Of a stretch of DNA of 64,000 nucleotides, positions 51,295 to 62,200 are shown piece by piece. Source of the DNA: Diplonema papillatum (Eukaryota > Euglenozoa > Diplonemea > Diplonemida > Diplonemidae). The notes beneath the pieces are model-generated. The model ran no database searches. It worked only from the letters and a program-made list of their open reading frames with translations, and was not told where the DNA came from. The translations under genes and the position numbers were made by a program. The first letter of the stretch is position 1; the number at the start of each line of letters is the position of its first letter. The DNA lies in NCBI GenBank assembly GCA_030068145.1, contig JAPJBO010000185.1, forward strand, positions 1 through 64,000, given 5' to 3'.

Positions 51295-54200
51295 ATGCCG
51301 CCAGCAGCGGCACTCGCGGTAGCGATGCTGGCGATGCTTTTCGCCGGTTCCGCGGACGCGGTGAACTTCACGCTGACGGTGGCAGACGACACGCGGCGGG
51401 TGATGGACCTCGGCACGTTCGGATTCGCGGCCGGAGGCATCATCGAGTTCCGCATTGAGTACATCAACATGAAGGACCGGGCGGACGAGCAGCTGGCCGA
51501 CCCCATGGGCTTCACGCTCGACTGGGTGCCGACGGCGGTGTTCGCTCGGCAGGAGAAGAACTACGGCAAAGGTGACCAGGCAGTCAAGAAAATCTGCTTC
51601 ATCGAAGACCCGAAGCTGAAGCCCCCCGCTCCGATGGTGAAGCACTGGCGCAGCCTCTTCGCGTTGGAGGAGCACATCAAGACCGGCGCGGCGAAGGTAT
51701 GATTTTTTTTTTTTTTTTTGTATAAGGGCAGACTACTTTTTTTTTTTTGATCCGCGTCCTAGCGCGCGGAAAATTTTGGGAAACCGTGGAAAAAAAAATA
51801 GTTGAAAAAAAAATATTCTTTCTTTTTTGCTGTGGGAAGGGCACAACAGGGTGCCATGGGGGGACTCCAGATGGTCACTGAAGTCCGCGCTTCGGCTGCG
51901 GAAACACCAAACCCCACTCGTGGGGCCAACAACGACACGTCAGCGGAACGCCGGATTAGAAGCTCGCTACGAATCTCTAATTTGCATTGACCCCCTGACC
52001 TATCTGTTGCTGCAGCACCGCGAAAGCTGTGACGCCGGCAAATTTCACCTTGACTAAGTGAGTGTTGCATGCTAATGCAAAAACAGGGCACAAGCAAATG
52101 GAAGGGACACTGCCGTGTTTTTCATCGATGTTGCGATTGGTGCAGTGAAGGATTGACACCTCCTTGAGATCAACGACCTGTCGTTGTCCTTCATGGAGAT
52201 GTTTCAGCAGATCATAAAAGACCGTCACCTCCAGACGCCTGCCATGATGATGTGGTGGTGTCGGCTAGGGCTGATAGCAGGAGTGTGTGGAGAGATGTTT
52301 CTCTTGGGATGTCTGTGCAGGCCATGGACTCCATGCAGTACCGGGAGGTTCGGTACGTTGTGAAGCAAAAGTTCCCGTAGCTCGAACACCTGTCAGCGCC
52401 TTCGACCTGCTGATGAAAAAGAGCCAAGCCCGCGTGAAGCCGCTGCAAGTGGGTGAAACGCAGTCGTGGATAGTGTTGTTCAGCAGGCTGGTCCAGGACT
52501 ACCTCATATAATTCGACAGGGCCCTCCTGGTCGATGAAAAAGGGCATCCGTTCTATCAGGAAGTGGCCAGCACAACAAGGTGGTTGTACCGCCGACATCC
52601 CCCGGTGCACCCCTCAGAACCTGCAAGAACAAGAAAGTAGCCTGAGAAATGTGTTGGCCTTGCCGTGGGTCGCAGAGCTGAGGTATTCTCAGCATCCACT
52701 GCACGAAACTGCAGGAAGTGAGAGATGTGGTGTGTACCCGTATCGTCACGCAGCAAGCGCAAAACCAACAGCGCACTGAGCAACGCGGTGTGGGAGTTCC
52801 ATCCAGAAACCCTGTTTGCGACTGGAGCAGTCCATCGTGAAAGCGGAGGGGTCTTCTTCTTGGGGAGAGCTGGAAGGGCAATTCGCCGAGGCAATTCGAG
52901 CCGTTTTCACTGGACACTGTGCCCAGCCTCTCTGACGATCGCCAGGCTCGGTTCTAGCAGATCCAAGGGGTAAAGACGAGCTCCCCCTTCGGTGTCCACA
53001 ATTACAACGCTGGGGGGCAAGCGCTTGGTATTCAAGCTGCCACCGAGCGACCGCCGCCTACAGGAGGATGTCGTCAAGGCGTTCAAGTCGTGCATCGGGA
53101 CGGGGAAAAGGTTCCACACCCGGGCCATGAGGATGAAATTCGTCGAGGTCTGGAAGTCATCTGGGGTTCCGCGTACCATCCTCAAGACGATGTACATGTT
53201 CGTGACTGGAGATGTGAACCCCCTGCGCACATCAACCGAAAGCCACCTGGCTGAACTCCTCACAACTGATTTCACCCCAGTGAGGTTGCATTCCGAAGCT
53301 CGTCAAAAGAGTCCAAATACGACGGCTACTGGGACGCCGTGGGCCGCGTTCTTGAGAAGTGCGGTACTGTCGTGGACGAGAGGCGTCATGGAGAAGTTTC
53401 ACGCCTCACGTTTGAGGTCCCCGCAAGCATCCGGCTTCTCATGGAAGAAGTGCAGAAGCGGCTTCCGGCCGATGCCCACGTCCCGTCCGAAACGTGGGTA
53501 CGATACCAATTCTGGCCGAGTACGCCGAACAACACAGGCAGTCGCAAGGCCCACGACTAGACACCTACTACTGTCGGTGGCAGCAGCTCTACGCTGAAGG
53601 CTCACCTGGTCCCTCCGTACAACAAAAAGCCTGAGCACATGCAGACGACGGTCTTTTCCCAGTGCAAAAAGTCGCCGAAGAATCAAAGTGAGGGACGCGT
53701 TCCCCTCCGGGCCACCACCCCCCGACCGCTTGCCACCAAGACCACCCCCCTCCACACAGGAACCCACAGGCCAGGTGGCTTGCCAAACTTTTTTTTTTTT
53801 TTAAACTATTTTTTTTTGCGCGCGCGCGCGGAAAATTCTCAGGGGTCGGGGGACGCGGATCAAAAAATAAAAATAGTCTGCCCTAAGCACCTGCTTTGTA
53901 GGAAATGCTTGAGGAGACTGCCAGTTGCGATAGATCAAAGGAGGTAACTGTGCTGTAGCCCACACGAAACACAGGTAAATTTGGGTTCAGTGGCGGGCGT
54001 AAGCGTTCAAGAAAACGACCCACTTTGTAGTTGTATTGTTTTCTCCCCCTCTAGCCTCCTTCGAAATGAGCATACGTGGGGGGCCCGAGATCGCTTTCAC
54101 CGCGAACGTGAACTCGGTGTCGGTCACAAGAGCCATGGACTTGGCAAAGCACATAGGAAAAAAGAGCGCGCGCTAAAGTAAGTCGAATAGTCGGCAATAG

Positions 54201-56688
54201 GCAGCAAAGATATACACACAAACACACTATACCTTAAAGGAACCTTTATGACTACGGTCACCCAGAGACTATAAAACCCCGGATCCCTAAGCGAACTTGC
54301 ACTCTAAAAAACACGCAGTCTTTTTTCGCTTGGTCTTATTCTCCCAACAATATAGGTGACCACCCAAACCCACACCTTCTCCCTTTCCGGTTTTTTGGCG
54401 CCACTGACCCGCAGGTCAGAAGAAGAAGAAAGAAAAAAATACTCGACGTAGCTGCTTCGACTCCGAACGGAAGGGGGGAAATATAGAGGTAAGGGGCAAA
54501 TACAATACAAACACAAACTATTTTGTTCTTCGCTTACCACCGTGTGTTGTTTTCTCACTCAGGATTTTTTGACCTGTTGTGTTTGTGTGATTTGTAGTGT
54601 AGGGGTAGACCCGCATGACCTCACGTCCGTTCAACACGTGGTTCGGTAGTTGCAGCACTTGGGATCCCTTCTGTTCTTTGTCGGGCAGCATCGTCGAGCA
54701 TTTCCTTTCAAGCTGGCGCTTGTGTAAAAAAGAAAAAGAAAAAGAAAAAGGCCGCTCCTGGTCCAGGAACACGTGACGGTCAACCACAGCTTGCAAAGCT
54801 TGAGTCGGAGGCAGCACAGTACTACAACCCCGTCCGCTCTGCCCTGCGGCTGACCGTCTCGACGAGCTTGTGGTCAGCGCAAGCGCCAAGCCCGAAGGTG
54901 CGCCACGCCTTGATGCTTTAGTTTGGGAAATCGGCAGCCACTTGACCCGTAGGCCCGTGGCTCTGCAGTACCGCCGGCTCCCGTGTAGCAGGCTTTCCCT
55001 GGTACCTTGCAAACCCGCAGGTCAGAAAAACTTTAACTCTAAAAATCTTCAAATTTTCTCGGGTGAGAACGTGTAGGTGTATTGGGGGGGGCCTTCACGA
55101 GGTGACACTGTTGATCGCACCTTAAGTGAGTTGCGGTCGCCGACCCCCCAACCGCATCATGAACTTGACGCGACGCGGAACGAAGTGCTGCTTAGCAGCC
55201 AATGGCCTGCGATGGCTGAGTGCACACCTGAGCAAGGCTGCATCCTCGTGTTGTAGCCGTGTTGTGTATAAGGCTTCGTGGGGGCCTGGTCAACCTCATA
55301 CTATAGGCACAAACCTTTCGCGCGCTTGATTGGGCAGTCGGGATGCCGGGGGCGGGTCTCCATGAAGAAGAGAAAAGTAAAGCAAGACCTGCCCCCTGCG
55401 CCTGCTGTCTCCGGCTGCTTCGGCAGACGACACATACTACTACTACCGCTCGGTGAGAAGAAACACGCTGAGAGTGAGGGAGGACGCATATCAATAAAAT
55501 GAAAATGACAAAGAGAGCGAAATAGGAAATAAATAGCCGAAGGGTGCCCATCATCTTGGACCCAAGCAAACACTGGACGGGGGAGACCCTGCCTGAAGGA
55601 ATCAACCACCCCCGGGTGGGCCAGTCTGACACAAGTTGTCAACGGGGGAAAAAAAAAACACGCAGTCTTTCTTAGTACTAACACTCTTGCGGGTTGCCCT
55701 TCGATGTATTGTGCAGGCTAAAAAGACGTAGGCAAGGCGTGTTTTGGGGGTTGATCAGAATTCCTTACAAAATGACACAGGGTAAATACACCAGTGGGAA
55801 AACGATCAACCGGCACGCACAAACAAAACGAAGCGCCCGTCTTTTTTGCTTGGTCTTTTCTCCCAACAATACAGGTACCTTCTCGCTTTCTGACCCGTCA
55901 GAAGAAGAAGAGAACAGCCTACTAGCTTGGGGGGGGTCAGCTGGTCGCCAGACCAGAGTTGGTCTGGAAACTGGTCTGGGTCAAAAAATACTCGAGGGAC
56001 TGCCTTGTGCTCATTTCAAGGAGGCTAGAGGGGGAGAAACAATACAACTACAAAGTGGGTCTTTTTTGTTGAACGCTTACGCCCGCCACTAAACCCAGGG
56101 TTACCTGTGTTTCGTGTGGGCTACAGCACATTTACCTCCTTTGATCTATCGCAACTGGCAGTCTCCTCAAGCATTTCCTACAAAGCAGGTGCTTATACAA
56201 AAAAAAAAAGTCGGTCAGGCTGTGGTAGGGTGTGCGATGGCAGGATCCGTCACCTCAAGTACGGAGGCCGAGCTCTGCGCAATGCTGGTACTCGCGGCGG
56301 CGCTGTGGGGGTCGAGGTCAGAGCTAGTATGCTGGAAGAGAAGAAGAAAAAGAAAAATAAAACGGAAAAAAGAAAAAGAAAAAGGCCGCTCCTGGTCCAG
56401 GAACGTGACGGTAGCTTGCAAAGCTTGAGTCGGAGGCAGCACAGTGTCACAACCCCGTCCGCTTTGCCCTGGGGCTGACCGTCTCGACGAGCTTGTGTTC
56501 AGTGCGAGCGCCAAGCCCCAAGGTGCGCCGAGCCTTGATGCTTCAGTTTGGGAAATCGGTAGCCACTTGACCCGTCGGCCCGTGGCTCTGCAGTACCGCC
56601 GTACACGTGAAGCTTGGCTCCCGTGTAGCAGGCTTTCCCTGGTACCTTTTTGCGCCACTTGTGGCAGCCAAGCGTTCATAGCGACGTT

Positions 56689-56720
<32 letters not shown>

Positions 56721-58052
56721 ACCTAGACAAGCAGAATTGTCTAAGGGTTGACTCGTCAGAAGAATTTCAAAAGAATTCCTTCCGCGCGATTGGCACACGG
56801 CATATTTGTTTTAGAGTAGGATACGTCCATTGATGCTATTGCATAAGCGCCAACTTGGAAGGAAATGCTGGACGAAGCTGCCAGACAAAGAACGAAGGCA
56901 CCCCAAGTGCTGCGACTACCGAACGCATGCCTCGTCCCCCGTCCGTAAAGGGTCAACTCTCGGTGTCGGTCGCAAGAATCCGGGAAACGTCAAGACACGC
57001 AACGACTCATTTCCTGTGTGCGCGCGCTCTAAAACAAGTCGAATAGCCGGCAATAGGCAACAAAGACACACGCACAAGCACGCGTACTGCCACTACCGCA
57101 GATACGATACCATGCAGGGTCAAAACCTTGTGTCTTTTGGAAATGGCCAAAAAAAAAATTCTGGAAAAAAATTGGGCTTTTTGAATTTTAAAATTTTGGA
57201 ACAAACTCTCCAGTAATTTCTGATGAAGTTGAGCAATTTTTTTTTTTTTTCCAAAATTTTTTTTAGGGGGCCATCGGCCCCGCGGGAGCGTTTCAAAAAG
57301 ACACAAGGTTCTGACCCTGCATGATACACACACTAATACCGATACCTGCGGCGACGTCGCGAGAACGCACCGAAGAGCCCGCGGCACAGCAACAATCCAT
57401 TCCCCGCGCGGGGAGGGATGATGGGGAGCCGGAGGCATTGGTGCGCCAAAGCGGTGACAACTGTGTTGGTGTTAGCGATCAATGCTCGATGGCGCGTACA
57501 CCCGATGAACGGAGTCAGAACAAGTCAAGGGTGTTGCAGGTTGAAGGGGTGTGGGGGTTCTTCGCCGATTTGCACTTTCGCCGAACCTCCCTGGCCCTGG
57601 CCCACGCCGCATGCCGCAACCTCTTAACCCGGACAGCGGCGATTTGAAATGAGCCAGGAACCTCAAGGAGAGCAGCGCGAGAGGCATCATCCACGCTTCA
57701 AAGGCCCACACGCTATACTACTGATACCATACAGGGACCATGCTCTAAGTGAACTTGCACTCTTGCACTCTACAAAAAACGCACACAGAACCAAACGTAC
57801 ATTCACCGTGTTGAGGAGCCCGGCATGTACGCGCTGTTCTTTTACAACTGCAAAGGATATTCGGACAAGTCGGTGAAGCTGCAGGAGCGGCCGGTGTCCT
57901 TCCGTGTGCACGTGTCTGAGTACAACCTGCGAGACGGCGAGCCTGACTACTTGGGTGTTGGCGATACGAATCTGCCCTCGATGTACCTCGTCTTCTTCTT
58001 CTGCTTCACGATTTTTTCTGTGGCCTGGATCCGTTTCATGCGCACGCACATG
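51295..58052 (+). CDS. GOST-family (lung seven-transmembrane receptor-like, GPR107/108 type) protein, first two exons
   Basis: Exon 1 51,295-51,696 (134 codons) and exon 2 57,789-58,052 (88 codons), both phase 0. The ATG at 51,295 is chosen over the in-frame ATG at 51,259 because it opens a clean signal peptide (MPPAAALAVAMLAMLFAGSA), and the duplicated copy at 50,470 starts at the same point. Exon 1 encodes the lumenal domain (LGTFGFAAGGIIEFRIEYIN, GFTLDWVP). Exon 2 continues YIHRVEEPGMYALFFYNC, then VSFRVHVSEYN, the LPSMY motif and the first transmembrane helix (LVFFFCFTIFSVAWIRF). This matches the region before helix 1 in GOST proteins, which act in Golgi/endosome traffic. The donor is GTATGC. 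The remaining six helices are not in the window. The 6.1 kb intron 1 holds several mobile elements; the next intron appears to contain the satellites to the right edge. Confidence 0.82.
51726..53883. mobile_element. 2158-bp TIR transposon with TAA target duplication (Harbinger-like?)
   Basis: Ends are GGGCAGACTA and its inverse; GATCCGCGTCC and GCGCGGAAAATT are also shared by both ends. TAA flanks each side (51,723-51,725 and 53,884-53,886). The unoccupied site (GTATAAGCACCTGC) is present in the intact G copy at 44,734. A 3-bp TAA/TTA duplication is typical of PIF/Harbinger elements, but no transposase motif was recognised, so the class is inference. Confidence 0.85.
52992..53560 (+). pseudogene. 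decayed ORF of the TIR transposon
   Basis: A frame from about 52,992 encodes KLPPSDRRLQEDVVKAFKSC and VTGDVNPLRTSTESHLAELL. A shift near 53,310 moves the protein-like reading to YWDAVGRVLEKCGTVVDE, RLTFEVPASIRLLMEEVQKR and SETWVRYQFWP, ending at 53,560. Further short frames at 52,287-52,970 may be its 5' part. GC-rich codon use suggests a former protein. I do not recognise the family. Confidence 0.5.
54073..54310 (+). repeat. dispersed repeat E, copy 4
   Basis: ACGTGGGGGGCCCGAGATC, CTCGGTGTCGGTCACAAG, GGTCACCCAGAGACTATAAA, ACCCCGGATCCCTAAGCGAA and CTTGCACTCTAAAAAACACG. Confidence 0.8.
54439..54750 (+). mobile_element. retroposon-like element F, copy 3 (sense)
   Basis: Starts AATACTCGACGTAGCTGC, contains GCTTCGACTCC (close to a B box) and ends AAGCTGGCGCTTGTGTAAAA with a tail of AAAAAG repeats. 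Confidence 0.85.
54751..55012 (+). repeat. direct repeat H, copy 1
   Basis: GCCGCTCCTGGTCCAGGAAC to GCAGGCTTTCCCTGGTACCT; a second copy at about 56,375-56,648 differs by small indels. Both are preceded by AAAAAG-type tails, so H may belong to a larger element. Confidence 0.85.
55013..55670. other. no gene recognised
   Basis: Intron sequence of the GOST gene with short open frames only. Confidence 0.5.
55671..55850 (+). repeat. dispersed repeat B, copy 3
   Basis: CTTAGTACTAACACTCTTGC to AACGAAGCGCCCGTC; matches 9251-9400 and the end of 8565-8690. Confidence 0.85.
55984..56209 (+). mobile_element. retroposon-like element G, copy 3 (sense, poly(A) tail)
   Basis: AAATACTCGAGGGACTGCC to AGGTGCTTATACAAAAAAAAA. 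This orientation shows the A-tail directly and defines the sense strand of the family. Confidence 0.88.
56218..56345 (+). pseudogene. RNase H-like fragment of a retrotransposon
   Basis: One frame reads GQAVVGCAMAGSVTSSTEAE then LCAMLVLAAALW, resembling the Ser-Ser-x-x-Ala-Glu segment around the catalytic Glu of retrotransposon RNase H domains. No flanking coding sequence remains before repeat H copy 2. Confidence 0.45.
56375..56648 (+). repeat. direct repeat H, copy 2
   Basis: Same sequence as 54,751-55,012 with an extra TACACGTGAAGCTTGG near 56,600. Confidence 0.85.
56836..56935 (-). mobile_element. retroposon-like element F, 3' end fragment
   Basis: GCATAAGCGCCAACTTGGAA GGAAATGCTGG and CAAGTGCTGCGACTACCGAA match element F near its tail, but no T-run is present. 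Confidence 0.75.
57111..57323. other. 213-bp foldback flanked by repeat A ends
   Basis: CATGCAGGGTCAAAACCTTG at 57,111 is inverted at 57,304-57,323 with one mismatch. Inner parts (CCAAAAAAAAAATTCTGG / CCAAAATTTTTTTTAGG) also pair loosely. Confidence 0.8.
57324..57718 (+). mobile_element. dispersed element D, copy 3
   Basis: GGCGACGTCGCGAGAACGCA, CCTCCCTGGCCCTGGCCCAC and GAGAGGCATCATCCACGCTT in the same order as copy 1, with about 80 bp of different middle sequence and degenerate terminal repeats (ACACACACTAATACC). Confidence 0.8.
57735..57788 (+). repeat. repeat E-like end next to GOST exon 2
   Basis: ACCATGCTCTAAGTGAACTT then GCACTCTTGCACTCTAC and AAAAAACGCACACAG. The final CACAG is the exon 2 splice acceptor, so repeat-derived sequence supplies or abuts the splice site. 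Confidence 0.5.
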
Positions 58053-58417
58053 GTATGCCGTCTTGCAGTTTTAGCGTTATTTGTGGATTAGAAGGTCGGT
58101 CTTTTAAAGTCTCCGGTAGACCGTAGAGGCTTGGGTACGGAGGGGGTTGAGAAAAATGAGTTTTCTTCGTATAACTAACTATCCGACGAATACCTAAACA
58201 CTTTCACGTCCGTTCAACACGTGTCCAACCCGTCGCTATCCCGAAAACCGTCGTATCTTAGGAAGGAGGCGTTGAAAGGCATCGTCGACCGGGGAAACTC
58301 TTGGCCAAACTCAACAGTTTGAAGACTCCAAAATGAGGAACCCGGGGCTCCTTGGAAAAAGGTCTTGCGACGCATCTGCTCACGGCAGTAAGCATTGATC
58401 CTTTTTGACGTGTCTTT
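58053..58417. other. start of the next GOST intron, no feature seen
   Basis: Begins with donor GTATGC. 58,085-58,160 resembles the minus-strand form of the repeat E end near 42,410-42,480 (CGGAGGGGGTTGAGAAAAATG, GGTCGGTCTTTTAAAG). Confidence 0.5.
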
Positions 58418-59160
58418 ACTCTGGAGACGCAGTGTCCGAACTCCAGTCTTTACTCTGGAGACGCAGTGTCCGGACTCCAGTCTTTACTCTGGAGACGCAG
58501 TGTCCGGACTCCAGTCTTTACTCTGGAGACGCAGTGTCCGAACTCCAGTCTTTACTCTGGAGACGCAGTGTCCGGACTCCAGTCTTTACTCTGGAGACGC
58601 AGTGTCCGGACTCCAGTCTTTACTCTGGAGACGCAGTGTCCGAACTCCAGTCTTTACTCTGGAGACGCAGTGTCCGGACTCCAGTCTTTACTCTGGAGAC
58701 GCAGTGTCCGGACTCCAGTCTTTACTCTGGAGACGCAGTGTCCGGACTCCAGTCTTTACTCTGGAGACGCAGTGTCCGGACTCCAGTCTTTACTCTGGAG
58801 ACGCAGTGTCCGGACTCCAGTCTTTACTCTGGAGACGCAGTGTCCGAACTCCAGTCTTTACTCTGGAGACGCAGTGTCCGGACTCCAGTCTTTACTCTGG
58901 AGACGCAGTGTCCGGACTCCAGTCTTTACTCTGGAGACGCAGTGTCCGAACTCCAGTCTTTACTCTGGAGACGCAGTGTCCGGACTCCAGTCTTTACTCT
59001 GGAGACGCAGTGTCCGGACTCCAGTCTTTACTCTGGAGACGCAGTGTCCGAACTCCAGTCTTTACTCTGGAGACGCAGTATCCGGACTCCAGTCTTTACT
59101 CTGGAGACGCAGCGTCCGAACTCCAGTCTTTACTCTGGAGACGCAGTATCCGGATTCCAG
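58418..59160. repeat. 34-bp minisatellite, about 22 units
   Basis: Unit: TCTTTACTCTGGAGACGCAG followed by TGTCCGGACTCCAG. Units differ chiefly by CGGACT versus CGAACT. CTGGAG and CTCCAG within each unit can pair. The last three units carry AGTATCC/AGCGTCC variants. Confidence 0.98.
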
Positions 59161-59289
59161 CTCGGGGTCGGTACATTTTCAACATGAAGATGTCCTCCGT
59201 CCGTAAAGGGGTTAACCTGAGATTTCCCCTACGCTGGTGAAGCTTCGGGTTCTGCGCGACGAAAACAGGAACTGGACAATAGGACGCAC

Positions 59290-62200
59290 ACCAAGGCCTC
59301 TCAAGATCAGTCCCTTGGGAAAAGTTGACTCACATCGAGACCTCTCAAGAGCAGTCCCTTGGGAAAGTTGACTCACATCGAGACCTCTCAAGAGCAGTCC
59401 CTTGGGAAAGTTGACTCACATCGAGACCTCTCAAGAGCAGTCCCTTGGGAAAAGTTGACTCACATCGAGACCTCTCAAGAGCAGTCCCTTGGGAAAAGTT
59501 GACTCACATCGAGACCTCTCAAGAGCAGTCCCTTGGGAAAAGTTGACTCACATCGAGACCTCTCAAGAGCAGTCCCTTGGGAAAAGTTGACTCACATCGA
59601 GACCTCTCAAGAGCAGTCCCTTCGGAAAAGTTGACTCACATCGAGACCTCTCAAGAGCAGTCCCTTGGGAAAAGTTGACTCACATCGAGACCTCTCAAGA
59701 GCAGTCCCTTGGGAAAAGTTGACTCACATCGAGACCTCTCAAGAGCAGTCCCTTCGGAAAAGTTGACTCACATCGAGACCTCTCAAGAGCAGTCCCTTCG
59801 GAAAAGTTGACTCACATCGAGACCTCTCAAGATCAGTCCCTTGGGGAAAGTTGACTCACATCGAGACCTCTCAAGAGCAGTCCCTTCGGAAAAGTTGACT
59901 CACATCGAGACCTCTCAAGATCAGTCCCTTGGGGAAAGTTGACTCACATCGAGACCTCTCAAGATCAGTCCCTTGGGAAAAGTTGACTCACATCGAGACC
60001 TCTCAAGAGCAGTCCCTTGGGGAAAGTTGACTCACATCGAGACCTCTCAAGATCAGTCCCTTGGGGAAAGTTGACTCACATCGAGACCTCTCAAGAGCAG
60101 TCCCTTGGGAAAAGTTGACTCACATCGAGACCTCTCAAGAGCAGTCCCTTGGGGAAAGTTGACTCACATCGAGACCTCTCAAGAGCAGTCCCTTGGGAAA
60201 AGTTGACTCACATCGAGACCTCTCAAGAGCAGTCCCTTGGGAAAAGTTGACTCACATCGAGACCTCTCAAGAGCAGTCCCTTGGGGAAAGTTGACTCACA
60301 TCGAGACCTCTCAAGAGCAGTCCCTTGGGAAAAGTTGACTCACATCGAGACCTCTCAAGAGCAGTCCCTTGGGAAAAGTTGACTCACATCGAGACCTCTC
60401 AAGAGCAGTCCCTTGGGGAAAGTTGACTCACATCGAGACCTCTCAAGAGCAGTCCCTTGGGGAAAGTTGACTCACATCGAGACCTCTCAAGAGCAGTCCC
60501 TTGGGAAAAGTTGACTCACATCGAGACCTCTCAAGAGCAGTCCCTTGGGGAAAGTTGACTCACATCGAGACCTCTCAAGAGCAGTCCCTTGGGAAAAGTT
60601 GACTCACATCGAGACCTCTCAAGAGCAGTCCCTTGGGGAAAGTTGACTCACATCGAGACCTCTCAAGAGCAGTCCCTTGGGAAAAGTTGACTCACATCGA
60701 GACCTCTCAAGAGCAGTCCCTTGGGAAAAGTTGACTCACATCGAGACCTCTCAAGAGCAGTCCCTTGGGGAAAGTTGACTCACATCGAGACCTCTCAAGA
60801 GCAGTCCCTTGGGGAAAGTTGACTCACATCGAGACCTCTCAAGAGCAGTCCCTTGGGAAAAGTTGACTCACATCGAGACCTCTCAAGAGCAGTCCCTTGG
60901 GGAAAGTTGACTCACATCGAGACCTCTCAAGAGCAGTCCCTTGGGGAAAGTTGACTCACATCGAGACCTCTCAAGAGCAGTCCCTTGGGAAAAGTTGACT
61001 CACATCGAGACCTCTCAAGAGCAGTCCCTTGGGGAAAGTTGACTCACATCGAGACCTCTCAAGAGCAGTCCCTTGGGAAAAGTTGACTCACATCGAGACC
61101 TCTCAAGAGCAGTCCCTTCGGAAAAGTTGACTCACATCGAGACCTCTCAAGAGCAGTCCCTTGGGAAAAGTTGACTCACATCGAGACCTCTCAAGAGCAG
61201 TCCCTTGGGAAAAGTTGACTCACATCGAGACCTCTCAAGAGCAGTCCCTTGGGAAAAGTTGACTCACATCGAGACCTCTCAAGAGCAGTCCCTTGGGGAA
61301 AGTTGACTCACATCGAGACCTCTCAAGAGCAGTCCCTTGGGAAAAGTTGACTCACATCGAGACCTCTCAAGAGCAGTCCCTTGGGGAAAGTTGACTCACA
61401 TCGAGACCTCTCAAGAGCAGTCCCTTGGGAAAAGTTGACTCACATCGAGACCTCTCAAGAGCAGTCCCTTGGGAAAAGTTGACTCACATCGAGACCTCTC
61501 AAGAGCAGTCCCTTGGGAAAAGTTGACTCACATCGAGACCTCTCAAGAGCAGTCCCTTGGGGAAAGTTGACTCACATCGAGACCTCTCAAGAGCAGTCCC
61601 TTCGGAAAAGTTGACTCACATCGAGACCTCTCAAGAGCAGTCCCTTGGGAAAAGTTGACTCACATCGAGACCTCTCAAGAGCAGTCCCTTGGGAAAAGTT
61701 GACTCACATCGAGACCTCTCAAGAGCAGTCCCTTGGGAAAAGTTGACTCACATCGAGACCTCTCAAGAGCAGTCCCTTGGGAAAAGTTGACTCACATCGA
61801 GACCTCTCAAGAGCAGTCCCTTCGGAAAAGTTGACTCACATCGAGACCTCTCAAGAGCAGTCCCTTCGGAAAAGTTGACTCACATCGAGACCTCTCAAGA
61901 GCAGTCCCTTCGGAAAAGTTGACTCACATCGAGACCTCTCAAGAGCAGTCCCTTCGGAAAAGTTGACTCACATCGAGACCTCTCAAGAGCAGTCCCTTGG
62001 GAAAAGTTGACTCACATCGAGACCTCTCAAGAGCAGTCCCTTGGGAAAAGTTGACTCACATCGAGACCTCTCAAGAGCAGTCCCTTCGGAAAAGTTGACT
62101 CACATCGAGACCTCTCAAGAGCAGTCCCTTCGGAAAAGTTGACTCACATCGAGACCTCTCAAGAGCAGTCCCTTCGGAAAAGTTGACTCACATCGAGACC

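Larger units (their letters stand above)
51704..54072 (-). mobile_element. retroposon-like element G, copy 2, split by a TIR transposon
   Basis: The T-rich end lies at 51,704-51,725, only 7 bp after the exon 1 splice site; the body resumes at 53,884 (TAAGCACCTGCTTTGTAGGA) and runs to 54,072, where repeat E takes over. Confidence 0.85.

Noticed and set aside
54518..56730. Minus-strand frames of about 165-170 codons over repeat H
   Set aside because: Both copies carry indels that would change the frame, and the composition follows the repeat; no domain seen.
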